In this document: positions 8,339 to 16,741 of the stretch, piece after piece | How positions within the stretch are numbered: the first letter of the stretch is position 1 | Layout: each line of letters opens with the position of its first letter | Source: Mesoflavibacter profundi | GTDB lineage: Bacteria; Bacteroidota; Bacteroidia; Flavobacteriales; Flavobacteriaceae | Length of the DNA stretch: 64,000 nucleotides | Reading direction: 5' to 3' | Assembly: GCF_014764305.1 (NCBI RefSeq) | Contig: NZ_CP061703.1 | Coordinates: forward strand, 1,704,800-1,768,799 | Position numbers and translations under genes: made by a program | The notes under the pieces: generated by a model | Told to the model about the DNA's origin: nothing | The model's database searches: none | The model's input: the letters and a program-made list of their open reading frames with translations, nothing else

Positions 8339-10498
8339 ATGAAGTTTTTTAAATACATATCAATCCTACTTGTAATATTTGCTAGTCTAAAAGCAAATGC
8401 GCAAAACTACAATTACAAAGAAGATGCTTCTTTTACAGTCAAAGGAATTGTAAAAGACAGCGAAGATAATGCGCCAATTTCTGATGTAGAAATTCAAGTA
8501 AATGGTGGTAATTATACCACAACGTTATTAGATGGAACATTTAGAATTAAAGTAAAAAAAGGAGATGAAGTTATTATAAGTCACAAAGATTTTGAAACCG
8601 TTTATTACATAATAAAAGACGACGATGATATTACAGTCGAAGTTCATCCAGCCGAAACAACAAACTATACGTACAAGAAAAAAAATAAAGAAAATACGTT
8701 TGAAAGCGCAATAGATTCTGCAAAAATATATAAAACAACATCTGCCGAAAAAAGCATACAGTTTTTAACCGAAAGTATAGCAAAAAGCAAATCTGTACAA
8801 CAAAATGCAGAAGCATTTGAGTTGTTAGCAGATGTAAATATGTATTGGAAACAGTATGATTTAGCAACAACCAACTACCGTATTAGTTTAAAAAATCAAG
8901 CAAATGTAGATGTAAGACTTAAACTAGCCAAAGCCTATTTTTTTAATAATAACTTAAGTAAAAGTTTAGAAGAATATGATGCTTTAAATACCAGTAAACT
9001 CTCAAACTGGCAACAAATTTTAAAACAAGAAGGTCTTGGTGACGTGTATTTAAAGCAAAATAAAATCGAAAAGGCTAAAAACGCGTATGCAATCGGATTA
9101 GCAATAGCTAAAGACAATAAGATTACTGTAAAAATAGCCGAATTAAACGCTAAAATTGGACAAGTGTACACACAATCTGGTAATGCCCAAGAAGCAGAAA
9201 ATTATTTAGAAAATTCGGTTACAGTTGCGTCAAAAGTTAACAAAACCAAAGAGGTAGAACAAAAGGTGAAATTTGCCGATTTTCAAAACACCAATAGAGC
9301 ATATTCCAAGGAGATAGAAACCCGAAAACAAATTATTAAAGACATAAATTCTATAGAAAAAGATTCTATCATCACTAATGAAAGTCCATTAACAAAGCAA
9401 AAACAAAATTATAAAATAGGAAACGCTTATTATTTAAGTAATAATCTAGATGCAGCAATTCCTTATTTAGAAGAAAGTATTGAAGAAGCTAATAAAAAAG
9501 AAGATTTAATTGTTAAAAAAGACGCTACAAAAAAGTTAGCAGATGTATTTGTTGCATCTGGTAATTTTGAAAAAGCCAAAGAAGCCTTTAATGCTTATAC
9601 AGAAGCTGTAGACCAACTATATATAAAAAAAGAGCAAGAAATATCGCAAGCAGCAAGGTTTTCTAAAAGTATAGCCGAAAAACAAAACCGTATTCTATCA
9701 CTAGAAAACGATAGGCAACTTACCTTAAGCCAAATACAATTGTCTGACGAGAAAAATAAGCGCCAACAGCTTATCATTTACTCTTTAATTGGAGGATTAT
9801 TTTTACTAGTAATTACCGCTTATTTAATGTTTAAAAACATTAAACAGCAAAAATTGGCTAATAATTTACTGGCGCTAAAATCTTTACGAAGCCAAATGAA
9901 TCCGCACTTTATCTTCAATGCATTAAATTCTGTAAATAGTTTTATTGCTACTAATGACGAGCGTACAGCTAATAAATACCTTTCCGATTTTTCAAAACTA
10001 ATGCGAGCAGTTTTAGAAAATTCAGAAGAAGATTTTATTCCATTAGAAAAAGAAATTCAACTAATAGAATTATATACTAAGTTAGAGCATTTTAGATTTA
10101 AAGATAAGTTTGATTATACAATTTCTGTCGAAGACACTATAGATGTAGAAGCTTACAAAATACCACCAATGTTACTACAACCTTATATAGAAAATGCGGT
10201 TTGGCATGGATTACGTTACAAAGAAGAAAAGGGAATTTTAGACATTAAAATAAGTAAAAAGCGTAAGGACGAAATTGAAATTACGATTGCAGATAACGGT
10301 ATTGGACGCAAAAAATCTAAAGCATTAAAGACCGAAAATCAGAAAAAACACAACTCTAAAGGCTTAGGAAACATAAAAAAACGTGTTACTATTTTAAATG
10401 AAATGTATAAAGATAAAGTAGACATTAGCATAGAAGATAATCTAACAGATGCAGAAGATGTTGGTACAAAAGTAATAGTGACTTTAAAAAAGGATTAA
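8339..10498 (+). CDS. TPR-containing LytS-type sensor histidine kinase
   Basis: A 719-residue protein with a signal peptide (cleavage near ANAQ, residue 22), a carboxypeptidase-regulatory-like beta domain (about 30-105), a TPR region (about 125-430), a coiled coil, one membrane helix (about 478-498) and a cytoplasmic kinase of the His_kinase/LytS class. The phospho-acceptor is H523 in QMNPHFIFNALNS; the ATPase lobe shows IENAVWHG (N-box) and ADNGIGRKKS (G1). This architecture puts a periplasmic TPR array above a kinase and suggests sensing of a protein or peptide in the envelope. It is followed after 46 bases by its likely partner, a LytTR regulator. The ligand is unknown. Confidence 0.9.
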   Translation: MKFFKYISILLVIFASLKANAQNYNYKEDASFTVKGIVKDSEDNAPISDVEIQVNGGNYTTTLLDGTFRIKVKKGDEVIISHKDFETVYYIIKDDDDITVEVHPAETTNYTYKKKNKENTFESAIDSAKIYKTTSAEKSIQFLTESIAKSKSVQQNAEAFELLADVNMYWKQYDLATTNYRISLKNQANVDVRLKLAKAYFFNNNLSKSLEEYDALNTSKLSNWQQILKQEGLGDVYLKQNKIEKAKNAYAIGLAIAKDNKITVKIAELNAKIGQVYTQSGNAQEAENYLENSVTVASKVNKTKEVEQKVKFADFQNTNRAYSKEIETRKQIIKDINSIEKDSIITNESPLTKQKQNYKIGNAYYLSNNLDAAIPYLEESIEEANKKEDLIVKKDATKKLADVFVASGNFEKAKEAFNAYTEAVDQLYIKKEQEISQAARFSKSIAEKQNRILSLENDRQLTLSQIQLSDEKNKRQQLIIYSLIGGLFLLVITAYLMFKNIKQQKLANNLLALKSLRSQMNPHFIFNALNSVNSFIATNDERTANKYLSDFSKLMRAVLENSEEDFIPLEKEIQLIELYTKLEHFRFKDKFDYTISVEDTIDVEAYKIPPMLLQPYIENAVWHGLRYKEEKGILDIKISKKRKDEIEITIADNGIGRKKSKALKTENQKKHNSKGLGNIKKRVTILNEMYKDKVDISIEDNLTDAEDVGTKVIVTLKKD

Positions 10499-10504
10499 TA
10501 AATA

Positions 10505-10530
10505 AAGCTACAGACTTCGGTCTTCAAGCT
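10505..10530 (+). other. UUCG hairpin between kinase and regulator genes
   Basis: AGAC-TTCG-GTCT (10512-10523) forms a short stem with a stable UUCG tetraloop, flanked by AAGCT and AAGCTT. It lies between the kinase stop and the regulator ATG and has no T-run, so a processing or expression-ratio role is more likely than termination. It could also be a remnant of a dispersed intergenic repeat. Confidence 0.4.
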
Positions 10531-10544
10531 TCAAACAAAATACA

Positions 10545-11279
10545 ATGAAACTAAACGCCATATTAGTAGAAGACGAAGCGCAAAGTAGAACCATTTTAAA
10601 AAACTACTTGTCCAAATACTGCCCAAAAGTTAATGTGTTAGGAGAAGCATCTAACATAAACGAAGGATTAGAACTTATAAGAACATTAGATTTAGATTTG
10701 GTGTTTTTGGATGTGGAAATGCCATTTGGTAATGCATTCGATTTACTTGATAAAGTAGATAACCGCAACTTCGAGACTATCTTTGTTACTGCATACAATA
10801 ATTATGCAATGGACGCCTTAAATGCTCACGCTTCATACTATTTAATGAAACCAATAGATATTGACGAGCTAATAAAAGCAGTAAATTATGTTGCCGAAAT
10901 AAAAGCAAAAGAAGATGCTTTACAAGATCAAATCCTTGTGGCAAAAACCAAGACTATGGATGGTAAAATTACTATTCCGCAGCAAGACGGTTTTGAAGTT
11001 TTAAATACCAAAGACATATTATATTGTAAAGCAGACGATAATTACACTCAAATATTTTTAAATAACAATAAGAAAAAATTAGTAAGTAAAACACTAAAGT
11101 ATTTTGAAGATATTTTAGCCGAAAATGGTTTTGCACGTGTCCACAAAAGTTATTTAGTAAATGTAGCAGAAGTCGTTAAATATGTAAAAGGAAAAGGCGG
11201 AAGCGTAATATTAAGTAACGGAAAAGAAATTATGGTTTCAGCATCCAAAAAATCAGGATTATTATCGTATTTTAATTAA
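10545..11279 (+). CDS. LytTR response regulator
   Basis: A 244-residue protein. The receiver domain (1-120) has the acidic pocket E9/D10, phospho-acceptor D56 in LVFLDVEMP, and the conserved Lys in YYLMKPID. The LytTR DNA-binding domain (about 140-244) shows ILYCKADDNYTQIF and FARVHKSYLVNV, typical of the AlgR/AgrA/LytR fold. It should bind direct-repeat sites upstream of target genes once phosphorylated by the kinase just upstream. Neighbouring targets are not evident from the sequence. Confidence 0.95.
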   Translation: MKLNAILVEDEAQSRTILKNYLSKYCPKVNVLGEASNINEGLELIRTLDLDLVFLDVEMPFGNAFDLLDKVDNRNFETIFVTAYNNYAMDALNAHASYYLMKPIDIDELIKAVNYVAEIKAKEDALQDQILVAKTKTMDGKITIPQQDGFEVLNTKDILYCKADDNYTQIFLNNNKKKLVSKTLKYFEDILAENGFARVHKSYLVNVAEVVKYVKGKGGSVILSNGKEIMVSASKKSGLLSYFN

Positions 11280-11281
11280 AA

Positions 11282-11315
11282 ATTCCTGCGTAAGAAGGAA
11301 TCTCTATGAAAGAGA
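11282..11315 (+). repeat. Twin hairpin element
   Basis: Two adjacent small hairpins, ATTCCT-N8-AGGAAT (11282-11301) and TCTCT-ATGAA-AGAGA (11301-11315), fill the gap between the regulator and the carbonic anhydrase-like gene. There is no T-run. It resembles degenerate intergenic repeats seen in Flavobacteria; a copy search would settle it. Confidence 0.4.
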
Positions 11316-11349
11316 AATTTAAACCGTAAATAAAAAATAGTAAATCAAA

Positions 11350-11865
11350 ATGCCAATTATAAAACCAGTAAACGGTAAATCACCACAACTTCCAGAAGAT
11401 TGTTACATAGCAGAGAACGCAACAATAGTTGGCGATGTTCAAGCAGGAAAACAATGTAGTTTTTGGTTTAATGCTGTAATACGTGGCGATGTTCATTATA
11501 TAAAAATGGGTGATAAAGTAAATGTACAAGATGGTGCTGTTATCCATTGTACATATCAAAAACATCCTACCAATATTGGTAACAATGTCTCTATTGGTCA
11601 CAATGCTATTGTACACGGTTGTACCATTAAAGACAATGTGTTAATAGGTATGGGAAGTATAGTTATGGATAATTGCGTAGTAGAGAGTAATAGTATTATT
11701 GCAGCAGGCGCAGTTGTGACACAAAATACGATAGTCGAATCTGGTAGCATTTATGCAGGTGTACCAGCCAAAAAAGTAAAAGACATTAGTGAAGAATTAA
11801 TTAATGGCGAAATTAACCGAATTGCTAATAATTACGTTAAATATTCTAGTTGGTTTAAAGAATAA
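11350..11865 (+). CDS. Gamma-carbonic anhydrase-like hexapeptide protein
   Basis: A 171-residue left-handed beta-helix protein of the YrdA/PaaY/gamma-CA group. It opens with an N-terminal PVNGKSPQLP segment; hexapeptide turns follow (ATIVGDV, CSFWFNAVIRGDV, VNVQDGAVIHC). The metal-ligand histidines are in GAVIHC and IGHNAIVHGC, with a final helix. Family members trimerise with zinc at subunit interfaces; some are carbonic anhydrases and others are of unknown or acyl-CoA-related activity, so the reaction is not certain. The stop codon abuts that of the convergent gene (TAATTA, 11863-11868). Confidence 0.9.
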   Translation: MPIIKPVNGKSPQLPEDCYIAENATIVGDVQAGKQCSFWFNAVIRGDVHYIKMGDKVNVQDGAVIHCTYQKHPTNIGNNVSIGHNAIVHGCTIKDNVLIGMGSIVMDNCVVESNSIIAAGAVVTQNTIVESGSIYAGVPAKKVKDISEELINGEINRIANNYVKYSSWFKE

Positions 11866-11882
11866 TTAAAGTTGGTTTAAAG
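11848..11882. repeat. 13-bp direct repeat straddling convergent stop codons
   Basis: AGTTGGTTTAAAG occurs at 11848-11860 and again at 11870-11882. The first copy encodes the SWFKE end of the carbonic anhydrase-like protein; the second, read on the other strand, encodes the C-terminus of the next protein. Confidence 0.7.
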
Positions 11883-12213
11883 CATCAATAAACTGCTTTA
11901 AATTGGAATAATTATTAATTGTTTTACTATCAATTACTTCTTTTAAAATCAAGTTGTTGTTTTCTATCACACATGGTAATTTAAATGAAGCAGTTGGGTA
12001 ATTTTTTTTAAATTCATCTTTATGGTAAAACGTAATATGTAAATTAGTGTTTGCCCTAAATTGTTTCCATAAACTTTTTTGTTTAAACGTATCGTGTGTA
12101 AGTGTGCACAAGTTACATTGGTAAGTTTTTGGACTAATTATTTTGTGAGCAATATCTAAAGATAAATTTATAAAACCAGAATTAGCGTTGTATACAAAAA
12201 TTAAAGATTTCAT
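11866..12213 (-). CDS. Conserved small protein with CxxC motif, function unknown
   Basis: A 115-residue cytoplasmic protein with no signal peptide or membrane segment. It begins MKSLIFVYNANSG, has C33-NL-C36 after SPKTYQ, a W/K-rich segment, and an LPCVIENN strand near residue 79. I recall similar small proteins in Flavobacteria without an assigned role. The CxxC after a short beta-alpha unit suggests a thioredoxin-like or metal-binding fold, but this is inference. It lies tail to tail with the gamma-CA gene and 67 bases downstream of the DUF2797 gene on the same strand, so the two may be cotranscribed. Confidence 0.75.
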   Translation of the reverse strand: MKSLIFVYNANSGFINLSLDIAHKIISPKTYQCNLCTLTHDTFKQKSLWKQFRANTNLHITFYHKDEFKKNYPTASFKLPCVIENNNLILKEVIDSKTINNYSNLKQFIDALNQL

Positions 12214-12280
12214 ATAATTAAGTGTTGTCTATATTTTTTACCAAAACGCTAATTCTTAAAAATTAGTAGTTAAAATTAAT

Positions 12281-13075
12281 TTATAAAACATCTATTTTAA
12301 CTACAGTACCTTCATTACTTCTAATGTTACAAACGGTATTATCTTCAAAAATTAAATATTGACCCTTAATACCTTTAAGTACACCTTTGTAAATAGGTGT
12401 TTTTTTAAAGTTTAAGGATTTAAGTTTTTCGGGATATTGTAATACAGGAAAATGTATTTCGGTTTCGTTATTATTTTCAATAAAATAAGGTTTTGCTTCG
12501 TCAGGAATGTATTGTTTTAGCTTGTCACGCCATTCAACTAAATTTTCATCTTTAATATCATTTTTAAGCATAGTTCGCCAATTCGTTTTGTCACCAACAT
12601 AATCTTTTAAAGCAACTTCTGTTATACCAGCAAGGTAACGGTTTGGGACTTCTACAATCTCTATAGCTTCGTGCGCACCTTGATCTATCCATCGTGTTGG
12701 GACTTGCGTTTTACGCGTAACACCAACTTTAACATTGCTAGAGTTTGCTAGATATACAATATGCGGTTGTAGTTGTACCTTTTTTTCGTATTCTAAATCT
12801 CTGTCTTCAATATCTAAATGGGCTTGACTTAATTCGGGTTTCATAATCCAATCTGCAGCTTGAGGTATTTCAAAAAAACAGCTCTGGCAAAACCCTTGTC
12901 TATAAATAGGTTTATTTAAATGACAGTTTAAACATTCATAACCAATACATTCTATTTGTATGGTTTTATCAAGTAACTGGTTAACGTGTATAAAGTCGTT
13001 TTTAAAGACCAAATAATAGGCTATTGGATCTAAAAATTCGGTTTGCATTTTTGTTAAAACACCTTGGTAGGTCAT
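12281..13075 (-). CDS. DUF2797 family protein
   Basis: A 264-residue protein. Residues 43-66 hold a zinc-ribbon-like cysteine set (C48-LN-C51 and C63-QS-C66). The middle carries PHIVYLANSSNVKVGVTRK and PTRWIDQGA, the DUF2797 signature, which resembles a GIY-YIG nuclease core. The C-terminal half is a beta-rich region with GQYLIFEDNTVCNIRS. No function is established for the family as far as I know; nucleic-acid binding is a reasonable guess from the zinc ribbon and GIY-YIG likeness. It is divergent from the GH3 gene with only 43 bases between their starts, so their promoters overlap. Confidence 0.8.
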   Translation of the reverse strand: MTYQGVLTKMQTEFLDPIAYYLVFKNDFIHVNQLLDKTIQIECIGYECLNCHLNKPIYRQGFCQSCFFEIPQAADWIMKPELSQAHLDIEDRDLEYEKKVQLQPHIVYLANSSNVKVGVTRKTQVPTRWIDQGAHEAIEIVEVPNRYLAGITEVALKDYVGDKTNWRTMLKNDIKDENLVEWRDKLKQYIPDEAKPYFIENNNETEIHFPVLQYPEKLKSLNFKKTPIYKGVLKGIKGQYLIFEDNTVCNIRSNEGTVVKIDVL

Positions 13076-13118
13076 AAAAAAAAGTATTATTTTTAAAACT
13101 TTAAAGATACAAATTACT

Positions 13119-14633
13119 ATGCCAATCCCTTTAGTAAATTCTATAGCTTCTTGGTTTTTAAAAAAACGTTTTCATCAAATAGAGCTATTTTTAAAATATC
13201 CTAACGAGGTACAACAAGAGTTATTAATGAGTTTAGTTGAAACTGCTAAGGATACCGAAATTGGTAAAACCTACGATTTTTCTTCCATTAAAAACTACAG
13301 TACTTTTGCAAGTCGCGTACCAATTTCTACTTACGAAGACGTGCAAGATCAAATAGAACGTGCAAGAAAAGGAGAACATAATATTTTTTGGCCTAAGCCT
13401 ATAAAATGGTTTGCAAAATCTAGCGGTACAACTAGCGCAAAAAGTAAATTTATTCCAGTAAGCTCAGATAGTTTAGAAGATTGTCATTATGCGGCAAGTA
13501 AAGATTTGCTTTGCATGTATCTTAATAATAACGAAGATTCGCAATTGTTTACAGGTAAAAGTCTTAGGTTAGGCGGTAGTAAAGAATTATACAAAGAAAA
13601 CGGAACAGCTTTTGGTGATTTAAGTGCAATTTTAATAGATAATATGCCATTTTGGGCAGAATTTAGTAGTACACCAAGTAATAAAGTAAGTTTGTTAAGC
13701 GAATGGGAAACCAAAATGGCTGCAATTGTAAACGAAACAGTAGAAGAAAACGTTACAAGTCTTGCAGGCGTACCAAGTTGGATGCTTGTTTTGCTAAATA
13801 ACGTATTAGATAAAACTAATAAAACAAGTTTATTTGATGTTTGGCCTAACCTAGAAGTTTATTTTCATGGTGGCGTAAGTTTTAATCCATATATAGAACA
13901 GTATCGAGCTATATTACCAAAAAAAGATTTTAAGTATTACGAGATTTATAATGCTTCTGAAGGGTTTTTTGCCATTCAAGATCAAAACTATTCTGGCGAT
14001 TTATTATTAATGTTAGATTATGGTATTTTTTATGAATTTATACCAATGGATACCTACGGTACAAAAGACGAAAAAGTCATTCCATTATCTGAAGTAGAAT
14101 TAAATAAAAATTACGCAGTAATTATCACCACAAATGCCGGATTATGGCGCTATAAAATAGGAGATACGGTAAGATTTGTATCTATTAGTCCATATCGTAT
14201 TAAAGTATCTGGACGTACTAAACACCATATAAATGTATTTGGGGAAGAATTAATTATAGAAAATGCCGAAGACGCACTTAAAAAAGTATGTAAAAAAACT
14301 AGTGCCGAAATTGTAGATTATACTGCAGCACCAATCTTTATGGAAGGAAAAGAAAAAGGTGCGCACGAATGGTTAATAGAATTTAAAACACCGCCAAAAG
14401 ACATCAACTATTTTAATGAATTATTTGATAATGCATTAAAAAGTCTAAACTCAGATTATGAAGCAAAACGTTATAATAATATGACGCTAAATAAGCCAAA
14501 AATTCATGTGGCGAGAGAACGTTTGTTTTACGATTGGTTAAAAGAAAATGATAAACTTGGTGGACAACATAAAGTGCCAAGACTATCTAATACACGTCAA
14601 TATTTAGACCAATTATTAAAGTTAAATAATTAG
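13119..14633 (+). CDS. GH3-family acyl-adenylating protein
   Basis: A 504-residue protein of the GH3 (auxin-responsive) family in the ANL adenylate-forming superfamily. The ATP-binding signature KSSGTTSAKSKFIPVS is at about residues 105-120. Further along come a YNASEGFF motif (A5-like), LWRYKIGDTVRF and the hinge region GRTKHHINVFGEEL, all of which match the family. Plant GH3 enzymes conjugate amino acids to carboxylic hormones; the bacterial substrate is unknown. There is no signal peptide, so it acts in the cytoplasm. It is followed by a 320-base gene-free stretch. Confidence 0.9.
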   Translation: MPIPLVNSIASWFLKKRFHQIELFLKYPNEVQQELLMSLVETAKDTEIGKTYDFSSIKNYSTFASRVPISTYEDVQDQIERARKGEHNIFWPKPIKWFAKSSGTTSAKSKFIPVSSDSLEDCHYAASKDLLCMYLNNNEDSQLFTGKSLRLGGSKELYKENGTAFGDLSAILIDNMPFWAEFSSTPSNKVSLLSEWETKMAAIVNETVEENVTSLAGVPSWMLVLLNNVLDKTNKTSLFDVWPNLEVYFHGGVSFNPYIEQYRAILPKKDFKYYEIYNASEGFFAIQDQNYSGDLLLMLDYGIFYEFIPMDTYGTKDEKVIPLSEVELNKNYAVIITTNAGLWRYKIGDTVRFVSISPYRIKVSGRTKHHINVFGEELIIENAEDALKKVCKKTSAEIVDYTAAPIFMEGKEKGAHEWLIEFKTPPKDINYFNELFDNALKSLNSDYEAKRYNNMTLNKPKIHVARERLFYDWLKENDKLGGQHKVPRLSNTRQYLDQLLKLNN

Positions 14634-14953
14634 CTGTTTACCGTTAGTCGATGAACGTTTAATCACATTCTATTTAAAAACACGATAAAAAGCAAGATTA
14701 AAAGACGAAAAAAAACACCATTAAAACCGAATGATTTACAATTTAATAATTGTTAATTATACGGTTTTTTATTGCAAAATATTTATTTAATACATTAATA
14801 AATGTTAATAATTCGATTTTGTGATTGATATTTTGCATTATCGACAAAATGCATAAGTCAAATCGATTAATGTTGCGCTTTATCTAAAACCTTGTGGAGT
14901 AAGGGTTTATTTCAATTAAGTTTGAATTGTAAATGTATTTGAAATCCCTTGTT
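14634..14953. other. Gene-free stretch before the OmpA-family gene
   Basis: 320 bases of AT-rich DNA with no coding frame. It contains a promoter candidate at 14892-14924 and an ATTTTGCATTATCGACAAAAT-like imperfect inverted repeat near 14830-14851. I see no strong terminator for the GH3 gene and no RNA gene. Confidence 0.6.
14892..14924 (+). promoter_or_regulatory. Promoter of the PD40/OmpA gene
   Basis: TTG (14892-14894), a 22-base spacer and TAAGTTTG (14917-14924) fit the Bacteroidetes TTG / TAnnTTTG consensus. Transcription would begin near 14930, which supports the ATG at 14954 over the one at 14933. Confidence 0.5.
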
Positions 14954-16537
14954 ATGAAATTTAAATTAATAGTTTTCGCATTACTTATTCAAACTGTTTA
15001 TGCACAAGATAATTTTACAGCATCTGTTGAAGAAGAATTAAAAACAACAACATCTATAAAAAGTGTTGGAGCAAATGGATTTAATTTTTCAACTTTAGAT
15101 GCTGGTGTAAACACTAAATATTCAGAATTTGGTTCTGGATTCTTCATGGATAAGTTTATTATGGTTTCTTCAAAAAAATTAGGAGGATTAGGTAAAATAG
15201 ATCCACAAACAGGAGAAGGTTTTAAAAATCTTTTCTGTTTAGATATTAAAAAAGATGGATCTTTAAAAAAGCCACTTTTATTCTCACGTATTATAAATAC
15301 TCTTGGAAGTGAAGATCAAATAAGTTTTTCTCCAGATGAGCAAACAATGTATTTTACAAGAGCTACAAAAGAAAACACATCTATCTACAAACTATACAGA
15401 ACTGTTTTAGAAAAAGATTCTAACGGTAACTGGATAGATCAAACGCTTACAAGTGTAAATGTAGAAGGTTTCTCTGTAGAAAATCCTTTTGTAAATAAAG
15501 AAGGTACAAAACTTTATTTTTCTTCAAATAAACCAGGAGGATTTGGTGGTTACGATTTATATGTAGCTACAATAGAAGACGATGGTAGTTTATCTAATCC
15601 AATAAATTTAGGAGCAGAGATAAATACTATTTATGATGATAAATATCCTTCATTATCATTAGATGGGACACAATTTTATTTTTCGTCTAAAGGACATAAC
15701 TCTATTGGTGGATTTGATGTGTATAGAGCTTTTATAGATCAAGATACATTTAAATATGTAGTTAACTTAGGTAATACAGTTAACACGTCTTACGATGAGG
15801 TTGCATTTTTTATGGCTTCTAAAACTAAAGGCTATTTAACATCTAATAAAGCAACAGGAAAAGGTAGTTACGATTTATATAAGTTTGACATGAGTCTTGT
15901 TACACAAAGATTAGAAGGTGTAATTGTGGACAGTAAATCTAATATACCATTACCTAACACGAAAATTACGTTATATTCTAATGGTAAGCCAATAGCAACA
16001 GCTATAAGCAATAAAAAAGCCCAATACAGTTTTGATGTGTTACCTTTTGAAACTTATGAAGTAAAAGCTTCTAAAGAAGGTTTTAATGATAAAGAAATCA
16101 AATTTGTTGCAAATAACGGTGACGAGACTGTTTATAAAGAGAATTTATCTTTAGATGAAAAAGATATGATAATAGAAAATCTTGAAGATAAACGTATGAT
16201 TGTAGTAAATAACATTTACTTTGATTACAATAAAGCAACAATTAAAAAAGAGTCTGAAATACCTTTAAACAGTATAGTTAGAATACTAAATGAAAATCCA
16301 GAAATGAATTTGGTAATAAACGCTCATACAGATGAAAGAGGTAAAGAACAATACAATTTAGATTTATCTATACAACGTGCAGCAGCAGCTAAAGCTTATT
16401 TAATTGCAAATGGAATTGCAAAAGATAGATTAGAGTCTAATGGTTTTGGAGAAACACAATTAATTAACGATTGTAAAAGAAATTGTTCTGAGGAAGAACA
16501 TCAACAAAATAGACGTATAGAGTTTGTTATCAAGTAA
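14954..16537 (+). CDS. PD40 repeat / OmpA-domain outer-membrane protein
   Basis: The ATG at 14954 is chosen because it starts a signal peptide (MKFKLIVFALLIQTVYAQ) and fits the promoter; an upstream in-frame ATG at 14933 is less likely. The 527-residue protein has WD40-like PD40 beta-propeller blades (about 80-300: ISFSPDEQTMYFT, KLYFSSNKPGGFGGYDLY, YPSLSLDGTQFYFSS), a carboxypeptidase-regulatory-like domain (about 320-390) and a C-terminal OmpA domain (about 415-527: NIYFDYNKATI, INAHTDERG, NRRIEFVIK) that binds peptidoglycan. Such proteins tie outer-membrane complexes to the cell wall and often accompany PorP/SprF and T9SS adhesins; here those genes are 8 kb away. A strong terminator follows. 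Confidence 0.92.
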   Translation: MKFKLIVFALLIQTVYAQDNFTASVEEELKTTTSIKSVGANGFNFSTLDAGVNTKYSEFGSGFFMDKFIMVSSKKLGGLGKIDPQTGEGFKNLFCLDIKKDGSLKKPLLFSRIINTLGSEDQISFSPDEQTMYFTRATKENTSIYKLYRTVLEKDSNGNWIDQTLTSVNVEGFSVENPFVNKEGTKLYFSSNKPGGFGGYDLYVATIEDDGSLSNPINLGAEINTIYDDKYPSLSLDGTQFYFSSKGHNSIGGFDVYRAFIDQDTFKYVVNLGNTVNTSYDEVAFFMASKTKGYLTSNKATGKGSYDLYKFDMSLVTQRLEGVIVDSKSNIPLPNTKITLYSNGKPIATAISNKKAQYSFDVLPFETYEVKASKEGFNDKEIKFVANNGDETVYKENLSLDEKDMIIENLEDKRMIVVNNIYFDYNKATIKKESEIPLNSIVRILNENPEMNLVINAHTDERGKEQYNLDLSIQRAAAAKAYLIANGIAKDRLESNGFGETQLINDCKRNCSEEEHQQNRRIEFVIK

Positions 16538-16633
16538 TTAATTGATAAAATATTTGGAAAATTAAAAGATATATTTTATTTTTAATTGCTATTAATCTGA
16601 CTTAGGGAAACGTCAAATTAACTTTATTAATGG

Positions 16634-16672
16634 AAAAACCACTTTATGTAATAATATAAAGTGGTTTTTTTT
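16634..16672 (+). terminator. Terminator of the OmpA-family gene
   Basis: AAAAACCACTTTAT (16634-16647) pairs with ATAAAGTGGTTTTT (16656-16669) and is followed by more T. Confidence 0.85.
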
Positions 16673-16687
16673 ATTAGTTAGAAGTTA

Positions 16688-16717
16688 TAAAAAAACCACT
16701 CAAAATATTGAGTGGTT
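16688..16717 (-). terminator. Terminator of clpX
   Basis: AACCACTCAA / TTGAGTGGTT (16694-16703 with 16708-16717) with an A-run at 16688-16693 reads as hairpin plus T-run on the minus strand, downstream of clpX. Confidence 0.85.
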
Positions 16718-16741
16718 AATTGTATTTGAAAACTTTTACTA

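Noticed and set aside
14933-14953. Upstream ATG for the PD40/OmpA protein
   Set aside because: The ATG at 14954 gives a standard signal peptide, and the predicted transcript start near 14930 leaves almost no leader for 14933.
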